64,000 nt of DNA from UJ101 sp965262705 (GTDB lineage: Bacteria; Bacteroidota; Bacteroidia; Flavobacteriales; UJ101): NCBI GenBank assembly GCA_965262705.1, contig OZ253556.1, forward strand, positions 1,984,001-2,048,000. The letters are read 5' to 3'. Below are positions 52,287 to 60,579 of the stretch, in pieces (position 1 is the stretch's first letter; every line of letters begins with the position of its first letter). The notes beneath the pieces are model-generated. The model saw nothing but the letters and a program-made list of their open reading frames with translations, was not told where the DNA came from and did not search any database. A program made the translations under genes and the position numbers.

Positions 52287-54311
52287 CTAAAGGGGCTTTT
52301 TTTCATTTATCAGATTTGAAAAGGCTTGCTCCGTAATTACATTTATCGTGCCCAGTTTTTCAGCTTTTGCTAACTTAGATCCGGCTTTTTCTCCAACTAC
52401 CAGATAATTTAAGTTTTTAGTAACGCTGCTTATATTTTTTCCTCCGTGCTGTTCCACTATTTTTTGTGCTTCACTTCGGGTAAACAAGGATAGCTTGCCC
52501 GTAAATAAAAAGGTTTTTCCTGCTAATATACTATTTTCTTTATCTGGCAAATTACTTTCTTGTACTTCAAAATTAAGTCCATAGTGCTTTAATCTATTTA
52601 ATAGTATCTGATTCGTTTCTTTTTTAAAATATTCTATTAGGCTTTCTGCAATTCGGATTCCAATATCTTCTACCTCCGTTAATTCTTTTTTTGTTGCAGT
52701 GCTTAACGACTCTATGTTTTTAAAGTATCTCGCTAATTTTTTTGCTACCGTTTCCCCTACAAAGCGAATTCCTAAAGCGTATAAGACTTTTTCAAAGGGA
52801 GTTTTTTTAGATTCTGCTATAGCATTCACTATATTATTAGCAGATTTTTCTGCCATTCTCTCCAACGGGATGAGTTGTTCAGGAGCTAATTCATACAAAT
52901 CTACTACATTATTAACCAATTTATTTTTGTATAATAACTCAATCGTCTCGCCGCCCAATCCTTCTATATTCATTGCCTTGCGTGAAACGAAGTGTTCTAT
53001 TCTACCTAAAATTTGCGGCGGACAGCCTGTTTCATTGGGACAATAATGAGCCGCCTCCCCTTCTTTTCTAATCAATTCTGTTCCACATTCAGGACAATAT
53101 TTTAAGTACGTTAATTTTAATGAATTCTTGGGTCGTTTTTTTAAATTAACGCCTACAATTTTAGGGATAATTTCTCCTCCTTTTTCCACATAAACGAAAT
53201 CTTTTTTACGAATGTCTAATTGATCCATAATATCCGCGTTATGTAATGAAGCTCTGCGGACCGTCGTCCCTGCTATTTTTACTGCCTTTAAGTTAGCTAC
53301 GGGTATAATGGCGCCCGTACGCCCTACTTGATAAGAAACCGATTCTAATACCGTTTCTACCTGCTCGGTTTTAAACTTGTATGCCACTGCCCATCGAGGG
53401 GATTTTGAGGTGTAACCTAATTCCTGCTGTTGGTCAAGATCATTTACTTTGATGACTACTCCGTCTGTTTCGTAAGGCAGCTGAAAACGTTTAGCATCCC
53501 ATGCCTCAATAAAGCGATAAACCGCTAAAATATTTTGGAATTTTTGGTAAATATCAGGTACCTTAAATCCCCATTGATGCGTTTTTTGCAGCGCATTAAA
53601 TTGCGTATCAATACTCAAATTATTTCCTTTCAATGAATATATTAAGCACTCTAAGTGGCGCTTTGCAACTTCATGGCTGTCTTGCAGTTTTAAAGATCCG
53701 GAAGCTGTGTTACGCGGATTAGCATACGGAGGTTCCCCTTTGGCTGCTTTTTCTTTGTTCATCTTTTGAAAACCGGCAAAAGGTAAAATAACCTCTCCTT
53801 GAACGTGAAATTTTGAAGGATAATCACCTTTTAATTTCAACGGGACCGACCTAATAGTTTTTATATTTAAAGTTACGTCATCACCCTGAAAACCATCTCC
53901 CCGGGTAACTGCTCGTTGCAACGTTCCGTTTTCATATGTGATTGAAATAGAAGCGCCATCATATTTTAACTCGCAGACATATTCTATTTTAGTGTCTTTT
54001 CCTAGAATTTTATATAATCTTTTTTCCCAGTCAGCTAATTCTTTTAAACTGTAAACATTATCTAAAGAATACATCCTAAACTCATGTCGAGCTGTATCAA
54101 ATTTATCGGTTATACCGCCCCCCACTCGCAAAGTCGGCGAATTTTTATCGTAAAACTCAGGATATTTTTCTTCTAATTTTTGGAGGTCTTTCATTTTCAT
54201 GTCAAACTCAAAATCAGAGATCAACGATTCATCCAACACATAATAATGATAATTATACATTTGTAATTCCTCCCGAAGTTGTATAATCTTTTTCTCTATT
54301 TCTTTTTTCAT
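52287..54311 (-). CDS. ligA: NAD-dependent DNA ligase
   Basis: Seals nicks in replication and repair. At 674 aa it is full length, with the domains in order: Ia (YNYHYYVLDESLISDFEFD), the adenylation motif CELKYDGASIS with the nucleophilic lysine near residue 118, an OB fold, a four-cysteine zinc finger (CPECGTELI...HYCPNETGC), helix-hairpin-helix repeats, and a C-terminal BRCT domain (LAGKTFLFTGKLSLFTRSEA). Its promoter was not recognised. The repeat at 54348-54557 lies just upstream. Confidence 0.97.
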   Translation of the reverse strand: MKKEIEKKIIQLREELQMYNYHYYVLDESLISDFEFDMKMKDLQKLEEKYPEFYDKNSPTLRVGGGITDKFDTARHEFRMYSLDNVYSLKELADWEKRLYKILGKDTKIEYVCELKYDGASISITYENGTLQRAVTRGDGFQGDDVTLNIKTIRSVPLKLKGDYPSKFHVQGEVILPFAGFQKMNKEKAAKGEPPYANPRNTASGSLKLQDSHEVAKRHLECLIYSLKGNNLSIDTQFNALQKTHQWGFKVPDIYQKFQNILAVYRFIEAWDAKRFQLPYETDGVVIKVNDLDQQQELGYTSKSPRWAVAYKFKTEQVETVLESVSYQVGRTGAIIPVANLKAVKIAGTTVRRASLHNADIMDQLDIRKKDFVYVEKGGEIIPKIVGVNLKKRPKNSLKLTYLKYCPECGTELIRKEGEAAHYCPNETGCPPQILGRIEHFVSRKAMNIEGLGGETIELLYKNKLVNNVVDLYELAPEQLIPLERMAEKSANNIVNAIAESKKTPFEKVLYALGIRFVGETVAKKLARYFKNIESLSTATKKELTEVEDIGIRIAESLIEYFKKETNQILLNRLKHYGLNFEVQESNLPDKENSILAGKTFLFTGKLSLFTRSEAQKIVEQHGGKNISSVTKNLNYLVVGEKAGSKLAKAEKLGTINVITEQAFSNLINEKKPL

Positions 54312-54347
54312 TATATTTCATTATAGACGGCTGTCAATTCACAATGA

Positions 54348-54557
54348 GAGACCGTTGCAGAACACATAAAAAAGTATGAAAAAGAAAGCATTTAGCTTCA
54401 AACTGCTTCCTTACTTCGACTGTGCTCAGCAACCATATCAAAAAATTAAAATCCTCACAACCAAAAGGTTGACCCGGCATTTAATTTTTATCGGTCGTTG
54501 CATTTCGGCAAACTCAATACAAGCATTTTTTTCTAAAGTGCGTTTTGCAACGGTCTC
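54348..54557 (+). repeat. Dispersed repeat, 210 bp, with TSD AATGA
   Basis: GAGACCGTTGCAGAACACAT to GTTTTGCAACGGTCTC, including a TTCGACTGTGCTCAGCAACC module. It is flanked by AATGA at 54343-54347 and 54558-54562. A short open frame inside is repeat sequence, not a gene. Confidence 0.92.
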
Positions 54558-54560
54558 AAT

Positions 54561-54595
54561 GAGAGCCTTGTTAGAGCGCTTTTTAAAACGGTATC
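54561..54595. repeat. Minimal dispersed repeat, worn
   Basis: GAGAGCCTTGTTAGAGCGC to TTTTTAAAACGGTATC: TIR-like ends with a short centre, directly after the 210-bp copy. Confidence 0.5.
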
Positions 54596-54643
54596 AATTT
54601 TTATGACCGGATAAAAATCCGGGGCAAATTTTTTTTCATCGCA

Positions 54644-55693
54644 TCATTTTTTTAGGAAGGCATCCCAGCCTTGCGCAGTTAAAGGTATTTTGGTTTGATG
54701 ATCGGCACTGATTAGATGCATCCCTTCTTCTTTTCCGGTTATATGTCCTATAATGGTAAGATCAGGATGGGTTTTAATTTCTTCATGTGCTTCTATGGGT
54801 ATTGTAAACAATAACTCATAATCTTCGCCTCCACTTAGGGCAATTGTTGCGGGATTGAGTTTAAATTCTTCGCAAGTATTTATTGCCGAAGGGTCTAACG
54901 GGATTTTCTCCTCATAAACCATACAACCTTTCTCACTTTGACTGCAAAGATGAATCAGCTCAGAAGATAATCCATCCGAAATATCGATCATGGATTGAGG
55001 ATGAATAGCCAAGGTTTCCAGCATGGCTTTTATATCCGTACGTGCTTCAGGTCGCAACTGACGTTGTATCAAGTAGCTATACAGGTCTAAATCGGGCTGA
55101 ACATTAGGGTTGACTTTAAATACTTCGTTTTCCCGCTCTAAAACTTTTAGCCCCAAAAAAGCAGCCCCTAAATCACCGGTAACTACAATTAAATCGTTTT
55201 CCTTCGCGCGATCTCTATAGACCAATTCTTTCTCTTTTGCTTTTCCAATCGACGTTACGGAAATTGCCAATCCCGTATGGGACGAAGTTGTATCGCCTCC
55301 TACAAAATCAATATTATAGGCCTTACAAGCGATTCTAATTCCCTCGTATAATTCCTCTAAGGCTTCTATCGAAAAACGATTGGATATAGCGATTGAAAAC
55401 AGGATTTGAGTCGGAGTGGCATTCATTGCACAAATATCGCTCAGATTGACGACTACGGCTTTATATCCCAAGTGCTTTAACGGAGTATAGGCTAAATTAA
55501 AGTGAACGCCTTCTATTAAAAAGTCGGTAGAGATTACTACTTTTTCCCCTCCGAAATCCACTACTGCTGCATCATCTCCTATCCCTTTAATCGTGGATGG
55601 GTTCTGAAGTTTTATTTTTTCAGTAAGATGTTTAATTAAACCAAACTCACCCAGTTTACTGACAGGGGTTCGTTGAATATTTTTGTCTAACAT
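54644..55693 (-). CDS. thiL: Thiamine-monophosphate kinase
   Basis: Phosphorylates thiamine monophosphate to the diphosphate, the last step of the pathway. From ATG 55693 the product is 349 aa: SKLGEFGLIKHLTEKI at the N-terminus, GIGDDAAVVDFGGEKVVISTDFLIEGVHF with the metal-binding acids, FVGGDTTSS, VTGDLGAAFLGL and ALSGGEDYELLF. The frame is open 24 codons further upstream, but those residues do not fit the family and lie before the -7 box at 55698-55705. The ATG is four bases after this box, which suggests a leaderless message. Confidence 0.93.
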   Translation of the reverse strand: MLDKNIQRTPVSKLGEFGLIKHLTEKIKLQNPSTIKGIGDDAAVVDFGGEKVVISTDFLIEGVHFNLAYTPLKHLGYKAVVVNLSDICAMNATPTQILFSIAISNRFSIEALEELYEGIRIACKAYNIDFVGGDTTSSHTGLAISVTSIGKAKEKELVYRDRAKENDLIVVTGDLGAAFLGLKVLERENEVFKVNPNVQPDLDLYSYLIQRQLRPEARTDIKAMLETLAIHPQSMIDISDGLSSELIHLCSQSEKGCMVYEEKIPLDPSAINTCEEFKLNPATIALSGGEDYELLFTIPIEAHEEIKTHPDLTIIGHITGKEEGMHLISADHQTKIPLTAQGWDAFLKK

Positions 55694-55697
55694 ATTA

Positions 55698-55705
55698 CAA
55701 AGATA
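55698..55705 (-). promoter_or_regulatory. TAnnTTTG -7 box of thiL
   Basis: On the minus strand TATCTTTG, four bases, then the thiL ATG. Transcription should begin at the start codon, so the start at 55693 is favoured over the longer frame. Confidence 0.6.
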
Positions 55706-55888
55706 TTTTTTTCTTTTGAGAAGCAGTAATGGGTGCGATGGTTTAGCCGCGATGCTTGTAGTCAATAAATTAAATGATAAGGTTTTGTAAAGAAGTTATG
55801 AGAATGCTCGCTAATGTTCTCAATTTCTATTATCTACAAATTAAGACTTTGGCGATATGCTAATTAGGAAAATATCGAAAAAAAACAT

Positions 55889-55896
55889 TATTTTTG
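55889..55896 (+). promoter_or_regulatory. TAnnTTTG -7 box of the Panacea operon
   Basis: TATTTTTG lies 16 bases before the ATG at 55913. No clear -33 TTG at 19 bases. The region between thiL and this gene (55694-55912) also holds a small palindrome GAGAAT...GTTCTC near 55800 that could be an operator. Confidence 0.5.
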
Positions 55897-55912
55897 TTGT
55901 AAAAGGTAAATT

Positions 55913-56401
55913 ATGAATAGAGTAAGTGCAGCGGCTAATGCGTTTTTAGATCTAGCGAAAGAGGATAAAAAGAAAATTACCAATTTGCAACTTGTTAAAA
56001 TGTTATATGTTGCTCAAGGCATGAGTCTTGCTATCTTTAACAAGCCTTTATTTGATGACGATCGAATAGAGGCATGGAGATACGGACCTGTCATCCCGTC
56101 GATTTACCATGAGTTTAAACAATTCAAAGATAACCCTATTGAAAGTAAATCTATTTGTCAAGATTGTGACGAATATGAAGAGCCGGAATTAGTGGATGAG
56201 AGAAAAAAAAATGTTGTTTTACTCACTTGGAAATTATATAAGGATATTCCAGCCGAACGATTAATTCAATTAACTCACAAGGCGGGCACACCTTGGGATG
56301 TAACAGATAAAAGAAGGATGAATGAAACGATTGATAATGAGGCTATTAAAAAATATTACACGCAAGTCGTTAATAATTTAAAAAAAAATATGGAGGTTTG
56401 A
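55913..56401 (+). CDS. Panacea (DUF4065) domain antitoxin
   Basis: A 162-aa protein with the Panacea/DUF4065 (SocA-like) fold: AANAFLDLAKEDKKKITNLQLVKMLYVAQGMSLAIFNKPLFDDD and IEAWRYGPVIPSIYHEFKQF, then a C-terminal helix set with LTHKAGTPW. The family is known as a common antitoxin domain that pairs with many unrelated toxins. A small membrane protein gene follows after two bases, in the normal antitoxin-first order. Neutralisation by direct binding is inferred from the family. Confidence 0.85.
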   Translation: MNRVSAAANAFLDLAKEDKKKITNLQLVKMLYVAQGMSLAIFNKPLFDDDRIEAWRYGPVIPSIYHEFKQFKDNPIESKSICQDCDEYEEPELVDERKKNVVLLTWKLYKDIPAERLIQLTHKAGTPWDVTDKRRMNETIDNEAIKKYYTQVVNNLKKNMEV

Positions 56402-56403
56402 AA

Positions 56404-56748
56404 ATGAAAGATGGAGATGCTTTTATAGAAAAGGTATTAAAAAAGTTAGAGGCTAAAAAACCTTCTGTGGAATATGTGGAATATGAAACGTCTATAAGTG
56501 CCATTGCTAAAAAGGGTTTATTACAAGACATTGAACAGCGGAAGGTGTATGCAAAAAAATCTTTTCGATTCATGAGGCATTTCACTTTCAGTATTTTATT
56601 TATAATATTTTTATTCGCTTTAGAGATAAAAAATTATCGATTTTCATTTTATCTATCAGAAACAGTTTTAATTGCTCTTATAACGACCTCGCTTGGTACA
56701 GTAGTTGGAATATTTATTTTTGTAATGCGATACTTATTTAAAGGTTAA
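56404..56748 (+). CDS. Small membrane protein, likely toxin of the Panacea pair
   Basis: A 114-aa protein. A charged N-terminal helical part (residues 1-55) is followed by two transmembrane helices (FTFSILFIIFLFALEI and TVLIALITTSLGTVVGIFIF). Its ATG at 56404 lies two bases after the antitoxin stop; a TTG two codons earlier overlaps that stop and is less likely. I recognise no named family. Panacea antitoxins are known to be paired with membrane toxins among others, and the position makes this the likely effector, acting on the inner membrane. Confidence 0.65.
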   Translation: MKDGDAFIEKVLKKLEAKKPSVEYVEYETSISAIAKKGLLQDIEQRKVYAKKSFRFMRHFTFSILFIIFLFALEIKNYRFSFYLSETVLIALITTSLGTVVGIFIFVMRYLFKG

Positions 56749-56846
56749 GTTTTCCATTAAAATGGAAAAAAACGATTCAGTTCGTAAGTAATCGTTAGCA
56801 TTGAACATATTATTTTTATACTATTTTTAAACAAATATTACTTAGT

Positions 56847-57872
56847 TTGAAAAAAATATTAGTTACTCGTTTTTCATCTATGGGTGATGTAGCTATGACA
56901 GTTCCCGTGTTAAAAAACGTGTTGAATCAGAATCATGACCTAGAGATTATATTCGCCTCACGTCCTTTTTTTGCTCCGTTTTTTCAGAACATTGAACGGT
57001 TGAAATTTCTTCCCATTGATTTAAATAAAGATTACAAGGGTATTTATGGTCTTTATCGCCTTTCAAGACGACTCAAGAAAGAACGTTTTGATAACTATGC
57101 TGATTTACATAATGTGCTGAGAACTAAAGTTATTCGACTTTTTCTCTATTTTTCTGTAGGTAAAATTGCCTACCTTAATAAAGGAAGAAAAGAGAAAAAA
57201 AAGTTGACGAGAAAAAAAAACAAAGCATTGAGGCCACTAAAAGCAACCTTTGAACGATATGCGGATGTTTTTAGGAAATTGAATATTTCTATAAACCTAA
57301 GAAAGTTGCATGAGCAAAAAAAGATACCGCTATCTTCTTCCTTGAAGAAAAAAGTATCTTTTGATCCTTCAAAAAAACACTTGGGAATCGCTCCTTTTGC
57401 TCAATATAAAGGGAAGATGTACCCGGCGAATCGGATAAAAGAAGTTATCGCTTTATTGTCAAAAAATGATAAAATTCAAATTTTTTTATTCGGTGGAGGA
57501 GAAGAAGAACAAAAGAGATTAGAAACAATAACCAAAGAATACCCTAACGCAATTAATCTTATAGGAAAAATAAATCTTCATGAAGAACTTGTACTAATAA
57601 GCCATTTGGATACAATGTTTTCTATGGATTCTGCTAATATGCACCTTGCAAGTTTGGTAAATGTTCCGGTCGTTTCGTTTTGGGGTGCGACGCATCCTTA
57701 CGCTGGTTTTATGGGATACGGACAAACTGAAAAAAATGCCATTCAGCGAAATATGAGTTGCCGACCTTGTTCGGTTTATGGTAATAAACTCTGTTGGCGG
57801 GGCGATTGGGCGTGCTTAGATATTAGTGAAGAAAAAATTACAAAAAAAATAAAAAATACGATTTCGGTCTAA
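56847..57872 (+). CDS. GT9 family glycosyltransferase (heptosyltransferase-like)
   Basis: A 341-aa transferase of the ADP-heptose:LPS heptosyltransferase family (GT9). The N-terminal VTRFSSMGDVAMTVPVL has the conserved acceptor-site aspartate. The C-terminal donor site includes LGIAPFAQYKGKMYP, FGGGEEEQ, and SMDSANMHLASLVNVPVVSFWGATHP. It acts on the cytoplasmic side in LPS or surface glycan assembly; the sugar is unknown. The start is TTG, because no ATG precedes the first strand and the next ATG would remove it. Confidence 0.88.
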   Translation: MKKILVTRFSSMGDVAMTVPVLKNVLNQNHDLEIIFASRPFFAPFFQNIERLKFLPIDLNKDYKGIYGLYRLSRRLKKERFDNYADLHNVLRTKVIRLFLYFSVGKIAYLNKGRKEKKKLTRKKNKALRPLKATFERYADVFRKLNISINLRKLHEQKKIPLSSSLKKKVSFDPSKKHLGIAPFAQYKGKMYPANRIKEVIALLSKNDKIQIFLFGGGEEEQKRLETITKEYPNAINLIGKINLHEELVLISHLDTMFSMDSANMHLASLVNVPVVSFWGATHPYAGFMGYGQTEKNAIQRNMSCRPCSVYGNKLCWRGDWACLDISEEKITKKIKNTISV

Positions 57873-57940
57873 AGAATATAACATACGTTTAGAGATTTTT
57901 TACAAAGATTTCTATTACATTAAACAAAAATTAAAACAGT

Positions 57941-58104
57941 GAGACCCTTGCAGAACACATAAAAAAGCATAGAAAAGAAAGCAGCTAACTTCAAACTGCT
58001 TCCTTCTCAAAAAATTAAAATCCTCAAAACTATTAGGTTGCTTCGGTATTTAGTTTTTATCGAACGTTGCATTTTTTTATTAGAGTGCTTTTTGCAACGG
58101 TCTC
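57941..58104 (+). repeat. Dispersed repeat, 164 bp, near-perfect TSD
   Basis: GAGACCCTTGCAGAACACAT to TTTTTGCAACGGTCTC. The flanks ACAGT and GCAGT agree in four of five bases. The CGGCAAACTCAATACAAGC module is absent. Confidence 0.85.
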
Positions 58105-58159
58105 GCAGTATTGAGAAAGATAAAATAACGTGAGTTCAATATAAAACCGTCTAATAGAT

Positions 58160-58263
58160 AACACCCCTAAAGTCCCCTCAAGGGGACAACTGCAAGTCAG
58201 CGCAAGCTAATTTTTAGCATTAGACAAAATTAATTGTCCCCTTGAGGGGACTTTAGGGGTGTT
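58160..58263. repeat. 30-bp perfect inverted repeat around a short centre
   Basis: The arms 58160-58189 (AACACCCCTAAAGTCCCCTC start) and 58234-58263 are exact reverse complements over 30 bases. The centre holds a CTGCAAGTCAGCGCAAGCTAA module of the dispersed family. The arms are themselves partly palindromic (TCCCCTCAAGGGGA). Confidence 0.9.
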
Positions 58264-58278
58264 AAAGAATTATAATAT

Positions 58279-58467
58279 GAGACCGTTGCAGAATACATAA
58301 AAAAGCATGAAAACAAAAGCATTTAGCTTGCGCTGACTTTAACTTTGCCGACTTGCAGTTCAGTTAACTTCAAAGTGTTTCCTTACTTCGACTGTGATCA
58401 GCAACAATCTCAAAACTTCGATAGGCTCAGCTACCAAAAATTAAAATTCTCACAACCAAAAGGTCTC
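58279..58467 (+). repeat. Dispersed repeat, truncated at the CAACC hairpin
   Basis: Starts GAGACCGTTGCAGAATACAT, carries TTCGACTGTGATCAGCAAC and TTCGATAGGCTCAGCTACC modules, and breaks off at CACAACCAAAAGGTCTC, directly before the structured repeat at 58496-58600. Confidence 0.8.
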
Positions 58468-58495
58468 TTTTTTTTAAAAAGTCCTGGGCTTTGCG

Positions 58496-58600
58496 GGGCG
58501 AGTGTTAGGGATAGTAGCGGTATCCTTTTTCTTGGGGCAAAATACTGCCCCAAGAAAAAGATAAAGCGGATAGCCCGACCGCCGCTAGGCGGGAACGCCC
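58496..58600 (+). repeat. Structured intergenic repeat, family 2 (copy 2)
   Basis: Shares GTTAGGGATAGTAGCGGTAT and ATAAAGCGGATAGCCCGACC with the copy at 13687-13787, in opposite orientation. The central hairpin is CTTTTTCTTGGGGCA-TGCCCCAAGAAAAAG instead of TTTTTTAGGCAG-CTGCCTAAAAAA, and the outer arms are GGGCG/CGCCC instead of ATGGCG/CGCCAT. Pairing is kept while sequence changes. Confidence 0.8.
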
Positions 58601-58761
58601 AAAAAATAAATAGTTAAGTTCTCAAAAATTTATGGGGAGAAGATAATTTTTGTAAGATATTTTATTAATTTTGTTCATTGATAATGATACGCTTTAATAT
58701 AAAAATACTTGAATTAGTGAAAATAAGTTTATTATTAGTTATTTTTTTGGTTGAACCATTT

Positions 58762-58797
58762 GAAAAGGCTTGAATAGTTTTATTCGAGCCTTTTTTG
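58762..58797. terminator. Hairpin with T run upstream of argH
   Basis: AAAAGGCTTGAAT and ATTCGAGCCTTTT pair around AGTTTT, with one G-T pair, and are followed by T residues on the plus strand. It lies 48 bases before argH. It may be a terminator of a short upstream transcript or an attenuator. A tiny frame starting GTG at 58717 ends inside the hairpin, but it carries no arginine codons, so arginine attenuation is not supported. The rest of 58601-58844 shows nothing else. Confidence 0.5.
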
Positions 58798-58844
58798 TGA
58801 GGTAAGAAATATAAAGGATGTAAAATAATAACAAAAAAATAAGT

Positions 58845-60176
58845 ATGAAACTCTGGGCAAAAGATTTTGAGATTAGTAAAGAAATTGAACGATTTACTGT
58901 AGGAAAAGATCGTGAATTGGATCTTCTGCTTGCACCGCACGATATTATGGGGACGCTGGCGCATATCAAGATGCTGGAGAGCATTGGGCTGTTGGAAAAA
59001 GAATCGCTGGAAAAACTGACGGCTGAATTGAAAAAAATGTATCAGGAGGTTTTATCAGGGAATTTTGCTATACAAGAGGGTGTAGAAGATGTGCATTCAC
59101 AAGTGGAGTTTATTTTAACCGAGCGTTTGGGAGATGTAGGAAAGAAAATACATAGTGGGCGCTCACGTAACGACCAGGTTTTGCTTGATTTACGATTGTT
59201 TACCCGCACTCAAATTCGTGAAATCGTACAAAGGGTAATTCCGCTGTTTAATCAATTAATTGAGTTAAGTAATCGATATAAAGATATCCTTATCCCCGGT
59301 TATACGCATTATCAGGTAGCTATGCCTTCTTCTTTTGGTTTATGGTTTGGTGCTTATGCCGAATCGTTGGTAGATGATATGATTTCACTTGAAGCTTCTT
59401 TTAGGGTGGTAAATAAGAATCCGCTGGGGTCGGCTGCTGGTTACGGTTCTTCCTTTCCGTTAAACCGTACGATGACTACCGCATTGCTAGGCTTTGATGA
59501 TTTGAACTACAATGTAGTATATGCGCAAATGGGCAGAGGAAAAACGGAGATGATGGTTGCACAAAGTTTGGCTGCGATGGCTTCTACGCTTGGTAAAATG
59601 GCACAAGATATTTGTTTATACAATAATCAGAACTTTGCATTTTTATCTTTTCCCGATCATTTAACTACGGGGTCAAGTATCATGCCGCACAAAAAAAATC
59701 CGGATGTGTTTGAGCTAATCCGATCGAAGAGTAACAAAATTATGGCTTTGCCTAACGAGATTATAATGATTTTTTCTAATCTGGCTTCTGGTTATCATCG
59801 TGATTTACAGACCATAAAAGAAAGTTTCTTACCTGTTTTTGAGGAGGTGAAATCCTGCCTTGAAATTAGCGCTTATATGCTTGAAAATATTCAAATAAAA
59901 AACAATATTATTCGAGATGAAAAATACCGGTATATTTTTAGTGTGGAAGCAGTCAATGATTTGGTGTTAAAGGGGATGTCTTTTAGAGATGCGTATAAGC
60001 AAATAGGGATGGAGATTGAAAAAGGGAATTTTAGTCCTAGGGGGAAAGTAAATCATACTCATGAGGGAGGCATAGGCAATTTATGTAATGATAAGATTGA
60101 AGCGATGATGAGGCGGGGAATTAAATCTTTTAATTTTAGTAAAATAGAAAAAGCCGAGCAGGCGCTTCTGGTATAA
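58845..60176 (+). CDS. argH: Argininosuccinate lyase
   Basis: Splits argininosuccinate into arginine and fumarate. The 443-aa product has the superfamily signature TTGSSIMPHKKNPDVFELI near residue 280, with the catalytic serine in the mobile loop. GVEDVHSQVEFILTERLGD, HSGRSRNDQVLLDLRLF and PGYTHYQVAMPSSFGLWF are further ArgH motifs. Other arg genes are not adjacent. It begins in frame at the first ATG, which matches the typical MKLWAK start. Confidence 0.96.
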   Translation: MKLWAKDFEISKEIERFTVGKDRELDLLLAPHDIMGTLAHIKMLESIGLLEKESLEKLTAELKKMYQEVLSGNFAIQEGVEDVHSQVEFILTERLGDVGKKIHSGRSRNDQVLLDLRLFTRTQIREIVQRVIPLFNQLIELSNRYKDILIPGYTHYQVAMPSSFGLWFGAYAESLVDDMISLEASFRVVNKNPLGSAAGYGSSFPLNRTMTTALLGFDDLNYNVVYAQMGRGKTEMMVAQSLAAMASTLGKMAQDICLYNNQNFAFLSFPDHLTTGSSIMPHKKNPDVFELIRSKSNKIMALPNEIIMIFSNLASGYHRDLQTIKESFLPVFEEVKSCLEISAYMLENIQIKNNIIRDEKYRYIFSVEAVNDLVLKGMSFRDAYKQIGMEIEKGNFSPRGKVNHTHEGGIGNLCNDKIEAMMRRGIKSFNFSKIEKAEQALLV

Positions 60177-60196
60177 AGAAAAAGGAGTAGCGGTAT

Positions 60197-60268
60197 GAGA
60201 CTTTTAGCTAGCACTGACTTGCAGTTGCAAAAAGCATTTTAACAATTGGAAATCAGCGAAGCTAAATT
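60197..60268. repeat. Truncated dispersed repeat
   Basis: GAGACTTTTAGCTAGCACTG through GCAAAAAGCATTTTAACAA to GCGAAGCTAAA; the right TIR is missing. Confidence 0.55.
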
Positions 60269-60318
60269 CTTTAATATTTATTGTATTTTATTTATTCTGT
60301 AGCGCCCTCGTATATATT

Positions 60319-60505
60319 GAGACCGTTGCAAAAAGCACTCTAACAAAAAAATGCTTGTATTGAGTTTGCCGAAATGCAACGCCCGATAAAAATTAAACAC
60401 CGGATCAACCTTTTGGTTGTGAGGATTTTAATTTTTTGATAAGGAATTAGTTTGAAGTTAGATGCTTTCTTTTTCATACTTTTTTATATATTCTGCAACG
60501 GTCTC
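60319..60505 (-). repeat. Dispersed repeat, 187 bp, with TSD ATATT
   Basis: Reverse-orientation full element, GAGACCGTTGCAAAAAGCAC to ATTCTGCAACGGTCTC. It is flanked by ATATT at 60314-60318 and 60506-60510. It is the same length as the copies at 38447 and 47320. Confidence 0.95.
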
Positions 60506-60579
60506 ATATTATGGAAGTAATTTATAATTCTTAATTAAAAGGGGTTGATAAATAAACTTGAATATTTAAAGATTATTAA

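Noticed and set aside
54376..54606. Open frame of 76 codons after ligA
   Set aside because: It lies inside the 210-bp dispersed repeat and translates its modules (KLLPYFDCAQQPYQKIKILT).
58345..58617. 90-codon frame upstream of argH
   Set aside because: It crosses a truncated dispersed repeat and the family-2 structured repeat; there is no protein-like composition.
58717..58773. Leader peptide for argH attenuation
   Set aside because: The tiny frame has no arginine codons and only a GTG start; the hairpin could equally be a simple terminator.
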